From Cacconaster sp964598495 (lineage in GTDB: Bacteria; Bacteroidota; Bacteroidia; Bacteroidales; UBA932), in assembly GCA_964598495.1 (NCBI GenBank), contig CAZRBY010000030.1, positions 1 to 18,717 on the forward strand: DNA of 18,717 nucleotides. The letters are read 5' to 3'. The notes under the pieces were generated by a model. It had not been told where the DNA came from and did no database searches. It was given only the letters and a program-made list of their open reading frames with translations. Position numbers and translations under genes: made by a program. Each line of letters begins with the position of its first letter. Within the stretch, counting starts at the first letter, position 1. Of the stretch, positions 1 through 6,352 are shown piece after piece.

Positions 1-570
1 AGTATGCGTTTCCGCAGAAATCTTGAAAGGATCGGCGAAATCTTTGCTTACGAGATCAGCAAAACCCTCACTTATTCCCCTAAAGAGGTGGAAACCCCTC
101 TGGGAATAGCCAATTGCAATCTCTCTAATGACAAGATAGTGCTCAGCACCATTCTCAGGGCCGGCCTTCCGCTGCACCAGGGCCTTCTCAACTATTTTGA
201 CAAAGCTGAAAACTCCTTTATCGCCGCATACCGCAAGTACGGCAAGGACAACAAATTCACCATCCAACTCGAGTATGCCAGCACTCCGTCGGTAGAGAAT
301 AAGATCGTGATCATTTCCGACCCCATGCTTGCCACCGGCGCATCTGCGGTACTGGCTTATGATAGATTGCTTGAGAGCGGTACTCCGATACACACGCACT
401 TCGTATGTCCTATCGCATCAAAATATGGCATCGACTATCTCTCCAAGAATCTTCCTCACAAAAAGGTGACTTTCTGGACTGCAGCCATAGACGAAGAACT
501 TACCAACAAATCCTACATCGTCCCCGGATTGGGAGATGCGGGCGACCTCGCTTACGGCGACAAGATCTGA
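1..570 (+). CDS. upp: Uracil phosphoribosyltransferase, 5' end cut by window edge
   Basis: The product makes UMP from uracil and PRPP in the cytoplasm (pyrimidine salvage). The reading frame is open from base 1; the ATG at base 4 is probably internal, because family members carry about 20-30 more residues before the conserved MRFRRNLERIGEI stretch. The PRPP-binding loop is visible as SDPMLATGASAV, with Ala where many homologues have Gly (TGGS). The C-terminal uracil-binding stretch IVPGLGDAGDLAYG is intact. The stop codon at 568-570 directly abuts the stop of the opposing amidohydrolase (571-573), so there is no room for a separate terminator. Family assignment is secure; only the N-terminus is missing. 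Confidence 0.95.
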   Translation, partial: SMRFRRNLERIGEIFAYEISKTLTYSPKEVETPLGIANCNLSNDKIVLSTILRAGLPLHQGLLNYFDKAENSFIAAYRKYGKDNKFTIQLEYASTPSVENKIVIISDPMLATGASAVLAYDRLLESGTPIHTHFVCPIASKYGIDYLSKNLPHKKVTFWTAAIDEELTNKSYIVPGLGDAGDLAYGDKI

Positions 571-2108
571 TTATTTGAATACCAATTCCCCTCCCACATA
601 AGTGCGGATAATTTTTGTGGCGAGGATTTCGCGTTCACTGACGGTCATGATGTCTCTGTCAGTGATGATGAAGTCTGCANNNNNNNNNNAATGGTCATTG
701 AGCGCAGAGTTTCTTCTCTTGTCAAGCCTTCATCCATACGGAATCCCTCTTCGGGAAGATAATCGAGATTTTTGCGAAATACCGCCGCAAAGAATGTCTT
801 GATGGGACTGACGTCCTCTATTGGAAAATCGGTGCCTGTAGGAATCCATCCGAGACGGTCCATAAGTTGTTTGAAGTTGTAAGCGTGTTCAATCCTGTCA
901 CCCAGACGTTCTGCTGCCCAAAACATATCGGAAGTGCAGTGAGTCGGCTGTACGGAGGGTATGATCGAGAATTTCCCGAATTTATCCATATCTGCCGGAT
1001 TTACCACCTGTGCATGTTCGATACGCCATCTGCGATCGTTCTCTCCCTTTAGGATTTCACCGTACATATCGAGTGCATAGCGGTTGGCTGCATCCCCGAT
1101 AGCGTGGGTGGCCACCTGGAATCCATGCTCGTCAGCCCACTGAAGGCATGAGCGGAACGTCTCATCACCGGTAACATGTATGCCACGAGTTTTGGGAGCA
1201 TCGGAATAGGGTTCGAGCAATAGTGCACCTCTGGAGCCGAGAGCGCCGTCCTGGAAGAGCTTAAGGCCTGCAATGCGCAGGCGGTCATTGCGATAGGGAG
1301 CGGTAAAGTGCTCCATATTTGCCATTGAGGCCGAAAGATATGCATCTATACGCAGTTTGAGTTGGCCGTTATTGCAAAGTGAGTCAAATATCATGAGATT
1401 TCTAAGCGACTCGCCCATGGAGGTAATAGAGGTGAGACCTGCCTCAAAGCACTTTTCCTGTGCGGTAAGTATAATATGTGCCACTTCCTGGCCGGTATAT
1501 TTTGGAGTAATATTACCAAGCTGTGCTCCCGAACCCTCCATAAAGAGTCCTGTGCCGTTGTCCTTCATTCTCGCGAGCTCAATGGCAGCCTTGTTGGCCA
1601 GTGTGGCATGATAATCGACTCTCGTGAGAATTACCGGAATATCGGGAAAGGCTTCGTTGAGACGGTGGTAAGTGGGCATCGATCTGTCATCTGTCCAGTC
1701 GTTCTGGTCCCATCCTTCACCCAACACACAGGTCAGATTATGTTCCTGCTGCGCCTTTTGGAGACGTTCCACCATTTCCGCATAAGATGTGGCACCTCTA
1801 AGGTTTACTTTGAGCAATGCATATCCAAGAGAAGTAAGATGGCCGTGACAGTCATTCAGTCCCGGATATATGGTGGCCGGACTATTCCTGAGGTTGACTA
1901 CGTTGTCCGACTTATAGTCAGCTTTGATATATCTTGTTGAGCCTACGGCTACAAATTTACCGTCATTGACGGCAAATGCCTGCGCTTTGGAAAAATCTTC
2001 ATCGACAGTATAGATATTGGCGTTGATTACAATCAGATCAACCTTTTTTTTGTGACCGCAACCGGCGAAAAAAAGGCAGATAAGAATGGGGAGGATAATG
2101 CGTTTCAT
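571..2108 (-). CDS. Amidohydrolase family 3 (YtcJ-like) lipoprotein, interrupted by an assembly gap
   Basis: This is a metal-dependent hydrolase of the Amidohydrolase_3 group; the substrate cannot be read from the sequence. The N-terminus is a lipoprotein signal with lipobox FAGC (Cys17), followed by Gly-His-Lys-Lys-Lys, so no acidic surface-export signal is seen and a periplasmic position is likely. Metal-site residues visible: HGH (88-90), Lys283 in GLKLFQDG, His335 in THAIGDA, His365 in RIEHAQ, Asp427 in TGTDFP. Residues 1-473 are read up to base 690. After the 10-N gap the frame changes, and codons 678 down to 574 give 35 residues (ADFIITDRDIMTV through GGELVFK) that match the usual family C-terminus, ending at TAA 573-571. 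The simple reading that runs on to base 645 is a wrong-frame tail. The start lies 6 nt after the miaB stop, so the two are probably cotranscribed. Complete length is estimated at about 528 residues. Confidence 0.88.
680..689. other. Assembly gap (10 N placeholder)
   Basis: Ten N bases lie inside the amidohydrolase. The last good codon before the gap (minus strand) is 692-690 and the first full codon after it is 678-676, with one extra base at 679. For an intact gene the true gap must therefore be 2 mod 3 in length; 10 is not, so the N run is a placeholder. By comparison with the family (a Trp-Ala-Ala ... Gly-Ser-Ile/Leu-Glu-Pro-Gly-Lys segment is missing) I infer about 20 residues, or roughly 59 bases, are absent. 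Confidence 0.93.
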
Positions 2109-2114
2109 ATAGGT

Positions 2115-3497
2115 TTATTTTAAAGACATTGGTTCACAAATAAGAGTTGCCGAGGTACAGGAGAGTACTTTTACTCTGATAAAGTCTCCCGCCTTATGGC
2201 CTGCTGCAGGGAAGATGCAGGTTTTGTTCTGAGAAGTACGACCCATCAGTTCCTCTTCGGAACGTTTGGAAGGTCCTTCTACCAGCACCTGATATTCGCA
2301 GCCCACCGTATATTGGTTATTTCGCAGGGAAATTTCGTTCTGCAGGGTAATGATCCGGTTGAGCCGCTCAGTCTTGACCTCGAGTGGAACATTGTCTTTG
2401 AATCGTCTTGCCGCTTTTGTGCCGGGTCTTTCCGAGTATTGGAACATAAATGCACCGTCAAACTGCACCTCTTCCAATAGGGATATGGTCTCGAGATGGT
2501 CCTGCTCGGTCTCTGAACAAAATCCCGCTATCACATCGGTCGTAATTGCGCAGTCCGGAAGTATTTCGCGAATCTTGTTTATGCGCTCCAGGTAACTTTC
2601 ACGGGTATATTTGCGGTTCATCTTCTCCAACATGGAGTTGCTGCCCGACTGTACGGGCAGATGAATGTGCTTGCAGATATTGTCATACATAGCCATAGTG
2701 TAGAGCACGCTGTTGCCCATATCTTTAGGATGAGAAGTGGAGAAACGTATTCTTACCCCGCGGTCAATCAAAGCCACCTGTTCCAGCAAGCGAGCAAAAT
2801 TGATCTGGCGAGAGGGGTTGTGAGGGTCAAGCCAAAGGTAGGAATCGACATTCTGTCCGAGGAGGTTTATTTCCTTGTAGCCGTTGGCAATTAGAGATTC
2901 TGCCTCTCTGACGATGCTCTGAGGGTCACGGCTGCGTTCTGCTCCGCGCACAAAGGGAACGATACAGTAGGAGCAAACGTTGTTACAACCTCTCATGATC
3001 GATATGAATGCACTGACGCCGTTACGGTCCATCCTCACAGGCGTAATGTCTGCATATGTCTCCTCATGAGAAAGAAATACATTGATTTGGCCCGTACCCG
3101 CTTTTGCCGCCTCCACGAGACGTGGAAGGTCACGATATGCATCCGGACCGGCAACCAAATCCACCACCGGATATTCAAACAATTGATCCTTGAGACGTTC
3201 GGCCATACATCCTATAACGCCTACCACAATACCGGGACGGCGCCTCTTTTCCAAACGAAACAGGTCAAGGCGTCCTAAAACCCTCTGCTCGGCATTTTCC
3301 CTTATGGAACAAGTATTGACAAGTATCACATCGGCATCCTCCATCTTCTCACAAAGAGAATAACCGGCATCCTGCATAACAGAAAGCACCACCTCGCTAT
3401 CGTTGACATTCATCTGGCAACCATAAGTCTCAATGTACAACTGCGGCTTTGCCGGGTCTGTAATCGGTTTGACGGAACGGAATTTGTTGTCTCTCAT
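2115..3497 (-). CDS. miaB: tRNA-2-methylthio-N6-dimethylallyladenosine synthase
   Basis: MiaB is a radical-SAM methylthiotransferase that adds the 2-methylthio group to i6A37 of tRNAs reading UNN codons. At 460 residues it has the full domain order. The N-terminal UPF0004 domain carries Cys27 (YGCQMN), Cys63 (NTCSIRENAEQR) and Cys97 (GCMAER), which hold the auxiliary [4Fe-4S] cluster. The radical-SAM motif CNNVCSYC has Cys171, Cys175 and Cys178, and a TRAM-like C-terminal segment starts near residue 395. The YGCQMN and SIRENAEQR wording separates MiaB from MtaB and RimO. Translation is taken from the ATG at 3497; no other ATG occurs before Met29, which lies inside the conserved domain. A strong -7 element ends only 4 nt upstream of this ATG, so the mRNA may be nearly leaderless. 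The amidohydrolase follows 6 nt downstream. Confidence 0.96.
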   Translation of the reverse strand: MRDNKFRSVKPITDPAKPQLYIETYGCQMNVNDSEVVLSVMQDAGYSLCEKMEDADVILVNTCSIRENAEQRVLGRLDLFRLEKRRRPGIVVGVIGCMAERLKDQLFEYPVVDLVAGPDAYRDLPRLVEAAKAGTGQINVFLSHEETYADITPVRMDRNGVSAFISIMRGCNNVCSYCIVPFVRGAERSRDPQSIVREAESLIANGYKEINLLGQNVDSYLWLDPHNPSRQINFARLLEQVALIDRGVRIRFSTSHPKDMGNSVLYTMAMYDNICKHIHLPVQSGSNSMLEKMNRKYTRESYLERINKIREILPDCAITTDVIAGFCSETEQDHLETISLLEEVQFDGAFMFQYSERPGTKAARRFKDNVPLEVKTERLNRIITLQNEISLRNNQYTVGCEYQVLVEGPSKRSEEELMGRTSQNKTCIFPAAGHKAGDFIRVKVLSCTSATLICEPMSLK

Positions 3498-3501
3498 ATC
3501 G

Positions 3502-3509
3502 CAAAGATA
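3502..3509 (-). promoter_or_regulatory. -7 element for miaB
   Basis: The minus strand reads TATCTTTG, an exact match to the Bacteroidota -7 consensus TAnnTTTG. It ends 4 nt before the miaB ATG (3497), which would place the transcription start at or next to the start codon. No convincing -33 TTTG was found at the usual spacing. Confidence 0.55.
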
Positions 3510-3518
3510 AGTTTTTTA

Positions 3519-3526
3519 TATCTTTG
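3519..3526 (+). promoter_or_regulatory. -7 element for the LEA14-like / SPOR gene pair
   Basis: TATCTTTG matches the Bacteroidota -7 consensus and ends 19 nt before the ATG at 3546, predicting a short leader of about 13-16 nt. A purine-rich AAAAGGG lies between, a weak ribosome-binding site. No clear -33 element was seen. Confidence 0.6.
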
Positions 3527-3545
3527 CGAAAACAAAAGGGCTGAT

Positions 3546-4064
3546 ATGAGATACAAATTATTTCGCAACATTGTGCTTTTAATCTCAACATTGCTGCTGG
3601 TTGGCGGCTGCCGGGACTACAAAAAGCTCCAATTCAAATCTTACAATATAGAGCAAATCGAAAACATATCTTTTGGGAAAGGCACTGTCTGCGCTACTCT
3701 CAACCTTATGATTGATGTAGCCAACCCCACCTCTACAACCTTTACTGCAAAGGATCTTGAAGCCACCATTTATAGCGGCAACGGCCAACCTTTCGCACTC
3801 CTGACCTCAATGGATAAGCTTGTAATTCCATCCAACAGCGAGGACTCCCTAAAATGGGCAATCAAAACCGAGTTGCTCAACCCTCTCTCCGTTCTCGCAA
3901 CAGGCGGTTTTTCAGTTGAAAATCTCGATATAGAGAATATGACTGTGGACTATAGTTTGGTGGTTTTCGGGGGCATCAGAAAGAAACTCTCAGGTAAGGG
4001 AGTCGTACTCGGCGAACTGGTTCGCACCTTTAAATCCCCTTCCCCTGACTCACAATCCCAATGA
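3546..4064 (+). CDS. LEA14-like (LEA type 2 / WHy domain) lipoprotein
   Basis: This is a 172-residue lipoprotein with signal peptide and lipobox VGGC (Cys22). The mature part contains a single LEA14/WHy-like beta-sandwich, recognised from the pattern IDVANPTSTTFTAKDLEATIY (about residues 57-77), where an Asn-Pro pair follows a hydrophobic strand and precedes a short repeat of strands. Members of this fold in bacteria are envelope proteins of unknown detailed role; I do not assign one. Residues after Cys22 are Arg-Asp-Tyr-Lys-Lys, so surface export is not suggested. Its stop overlaps the next start in an ATGA (4061-4064), implying translational coupling to the SPOR protein. Confidence 0.75.
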   Translation: MRYKLFRNIVLLISTLLLVGGCRDYKKLQFKSYNIEQIENISFGKGTVCATLNLMIDVANPTSTTFTAKDLEATIYSGNGQPFALLTSMDKLVIPSNSEDSLKWAIKTELLNPLSVLATGGFSVENLDIENMTVDYSLVVFGGIRKKLSGKGVVLGELVRTFKSPSPDSQSQ

Positions 4065-4606
4065 ACATCCTTATGAAAAGAATATTTTCAACACTTGCAA
4101 TACTCCTCTGCATATCATTGAGCAACCTCTTTGCGCAGAATCAATACATACCGCAAGACACGACCATAAATGTCAGGACTGAAATGGAAGTCGATACTCT
4201 GCTTGCAGGCAGACAGATATTCTTACTGCTGAGCGAGTCCTTCCCCGGAGGCGGTACGGCCACAATACGACAGTCCGGCACTCTTCGCAACGCACTTCTG
4301 AACCACATCAACAGCAACTCCGAGCGCAAGATTACCGGCTACCGCATCAGAATCTATTTCGACAACAGCCAGAACGCCAGGGTACGCTCTGAGGCGATAG
4401 CAAACCAGTTTGTAAAGGAATTTCCCCATATAAGGGTATATCTCAGCCATGTCAATCCCTACTTCAAGGTGACTGTGGGAGACTTCCGCACCAAGTATGA
4501 GGCGCAACAGTTTGCGGCAAGAATCGGCAGTAGGTACCCTTCCGTGTTTATAGTAAGAGAGCAAATAGGATATCCTAACGTCTCCACCAGCGATATTTCT
4601 CTTTGA
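4061..4606 (+). CDS. Secreted SPOR-domain protein
   Basis: This 181-residue exported protein has a signal peptide (KRIFSTLAILLCISLSNLFA, cleavage expected before Gln26) and a C-terminal SPOR-like domain at about residues 92-168 (GYRIRIYF ... YFKVTVGDF ... AAR ... FIVREQI). SPOR domains bind denuded peptidoglycan glycan strands, so a role at the septum or cell wall is inferred. Two starts are possible: the ATG at 4061, overlapping the upstream stop, and the ATG at 4073 (Met5), which gives a more usual signal peptide (Met-Lys-Arg). The 3' end overlaps the end of the opposing glsB-like gene by 32 nt (4575-4606). Confidence 0.82.
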   Translation: MNILMKRIFSTLAILLCISLSNLFAQNQYIPQDTTINVRTEMEVDTLLAGRQIFLLLSESFPGGGTATIRQSGTLRNALLNHINSNSERKITGYRIRIYFDNSQNARVRSEAIANQFVKEFPHIRVYLSHVNPYFKVTVGDFRTKYEAQQFAARIGSRYPSVFIVREQIGYPNVSTSDISL

Positions 4607-5534
4607 TTTTATCCCGAAGCAACTTTAGCGACGCAATGTGCCGCTCAATCTTCTCAGGGTAGATATCTTCAATATTCATCATAATACCGGTTTCCTCCAC
4701 TCCTCCGAACTCTTTATTGACGGAGGTGCCGAACACGCGCATACTCGGTGAGAGACTCATATAGGAGTTGATCAGCGGAGGTATCATCTCGCCCATCTCC
4801 TTAAGAGAGGCTACAAGCCGTTTGTAAGCCTCCTTATACTCAAGTCCCTCAAAAAGAGAGGCATAATAAGGATTGGATGCGTCACTGTCAAGCGGCTCTA
4901 TAGGGGTTACAAGAGAGTCGTTGTCTGGGAAAAAATGGTGGAGAAAATAGAGCAATATATTGCGCGCCTTGACATTATAGGTGGAATACATCGTCACTTT
5001 ACCAAAAAAATAACGGTGGGTGTCATACTTTACAGTGAGCGCCCCAAGTCCATCCCAAAGATTGTCCAGCGCAAAGATACCCTTGCGTTTGAGGTTAAGA
5101 CGCTGGTAGAGTGGCTGCACGAATGAGCGGCCCAGCTCTATGGTATAAGGCAACACATCCTTGACAAAGTGTTTTGAAAAATGAAACAGCTTGCTTGTAG
5201 CCATCTTGGCGGGGTCTAAGCCACCGGAACAATCTATGTAACGGTAGCCGCCGACAATCTCCATCTGATCAGGATCCCAAACTATCAGCTGCTTGTAGGG
5301 ATTTTCGGAATCGGTATCGTACTCATCGATATCTATATCCTTACCGGTACCACCACCGGAACTGCGGAAGGAAATCTCACGCAAACGTCCGATTTCGCGC
5401 ATTATATTGGGAGAATCTGCTGCTGATACGTCATAGAGCATATTTCCGCCCCTGTTGGTATCCCTGATGTATTTGTCCGGAGTGAGTTCGTCGATAATCA
5501 GTTTACGCTCAACCGGTTGGATTATTGGCTTCAT
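4575..5534 (-). CDS. glsB: GNAT-family N-acyltransferase, GlsB/OlsB type
   Basis: This 319-residue protein belongs to the OlsB/hemolysin-like acyltransferase group (Acetyltransf_5 in the GNAT superfamily). In Bacteroides the homologous GlsB acylates glycine with a 3-hydroxy fatty acid, the first step of glycine-lipid (commendamide, flavolipin-like) synthesis; elsewhere OlsB acts on ornithine. Visible features are the N-terminal region FRSSGGGTGKDID (56-68), a strand with VGGYRYIDC (94-102), and the conserved TIELGRSFVQPLYQR segment (131-145) followed by LWDGLGA. The start overlaps the 3' end of the glsA-like gene by 26 nt (5509-5534), so the pair is almost certainly cotranscribed. The amino-acid substrate is inferred from the lineage and the gene pairing, not from residues I can read. 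Confidence 0.78.
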   Translation of the reverse strand: MKPIIQPVERKLIIDELTPDKYIRDTNRGGNMLYDVSAADSPNIMREIGRLREISFRSSGGGTGKDIDIDEYDTDSENPYKQLIVWDPDQMEIVGGYRYIDCSGGLDPAKMATSKLFHFSKHFVKDVLPYTIELGRSFVQPLYQRLNLKRKGIFALDNLWDGLGALTVKYDTHRYFFGKVTMYSTYNVKARNILLYFLHHFFPDNDSLVTPIEPLDSDASNPYYASLFEGLEYKEAYKRLVASLKEMGEMIPPLINSYMSLSPSMRVFGTSVNKEFGGVEETGIMMNIEDIYPEKIERHIASLKLLRDKIKEKYRWWRR

Positions 5535-6336
5535 AGGCTTTTTCTCTTATTATATCGGTCCATTCTCGCAGCGATTTCTCCGGAGTGATGCTCTCGATGG
5601 GAATCGGATCACCGAACCGGATTTGAAAGCTGCTGTTTTTCTGTTTGAATAATTCGTTGGGAAGGAAAAGCATCTCGATGTTGAATTTTATGCCGAGAAA
5701 TTTTCTGACCTTCGCCAAAGTGTAAAAGAAATTGGAATTTCGTCCCGAAAAATATATCGGCACGATATCTCTTTTGTGGGCGATGGCCTTTTTAAGAAAA
5801 TTGGTCTGCCACTGGGGATCTGTTATTTTTCCTTTTATTTTCCTTGAACAGAGTCCTGCCGGGAAATAGAGTATCTGAGATTCTGATGAGTATGTATCGT
5901 TGATTATTTGTGCATATTCACGGCTCATCTTTCCCACTTTGTTTACCGGAATAAAAAGCGACTCAAAAGGCTTGACATGCATTAGAAAATCATTCACGAC
6001 AAATTTGATGTCGGGAAAGATCTTGCCGATAAGGGCAATCAACACCGAACCGTCTAACCCACCCAAAGGGTGATTGGAAACAAAGATGTATCTGCCTGAC
6101 GGATCAATCTTCTCCATTCCGTGAGGCGTGTAGGTGATACCCAGATGTGCAAGTGCGTGCGTAGCAAACTCAACTCCCTCATAATCTCCATATAGAGCAA
6201 GAATCTCGTTGATCTCATCCTGATGAACAAGTTTCTTAATCCGGTTGATTACAAATCCCGGAAGTTTCTTCGCCAACGACGGACTTTTAGCAGCAATAAC
6301 TTGCTTTACATCTATCTTTAGTGGTGTCTGACTCAT
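5509..6336 (-). CDS. glsA: PlsC-like O-acyltransferase, GlsA type
   Basis: The partner acyltransferase is expected to add a second acyl chain to the hydroxyl of the N-acyl amino acid made by the GlsB-like enzyme at the inner membrane. The ATG at 6336 (MSQTPLKID) is chosen, giving 275 residues. An upstream in-frame extension to 6492 would run through the dsbD 3' coding region and shows no family similarity. The catalytic block is SNHPLGGLDG with His89 and Asp95, an H-x5-D spacing rather than the classic PlsC H-x4-D. Further acyltransferase blocks are LYFPAGLCSRK and DIVPIYFSGRNS. It lies 16 nt after the dsbD stop and overlaps the glsB-like start. Confidence 0.8.
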   Translation of the reverse strand: MSQTPLKIDVKQVIAAKSPSLAKKLPGFVINRIKKLVHQDEINEILALYGDYEGVEFATHALAHLGITYTPHGMEKIDPSGRYIFVSNHPLGGLDGSVLIALIGKIFPDIKFVVNDFLMHVKPFESLFIPVNKVGKMSREYAQIINDTYSSESQILYFPAGLCSRKIKGKITDPQWQTNFLKKAIAHKRDIVPIYFSGRNSNFFYTLAKVRKFLGIKFNIEMLFLPNELFKQKNSSFQIRFGDPIPIESITPEKSLREWTDIIREKAYEANNPTG

Positions 6337-6352
6337 CGTTTCATAGTTGCAA

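Larger units (their letters stand above)
3499..3529. repeat. 11-bp perfect inverted repeat formed by two divergent promoters
   Basis: The arms are 3499-3509 (TCGCAAAGATA) and 3519-3529 (TATCTTTGCGA), with a 9-nt AT-rich spacer at 3510-3518. Each arm contains one Bacteroidota -7 element (TATCTTTG), facing away from the other towards miaB on the minus strand and the LEA14-like gene on the plus strand. The symmetry extends beyond the -7 consensus to the flanking GCGA, so an operator role is possible but unproven. Confidence 0.8.

Noticed and set aside
645..690. Apparent frameshift or truncation of the amidohydrolase
   Set aside because: It is caused by the placeholder N run; the correct C-terminus is present on the far side of the gap.
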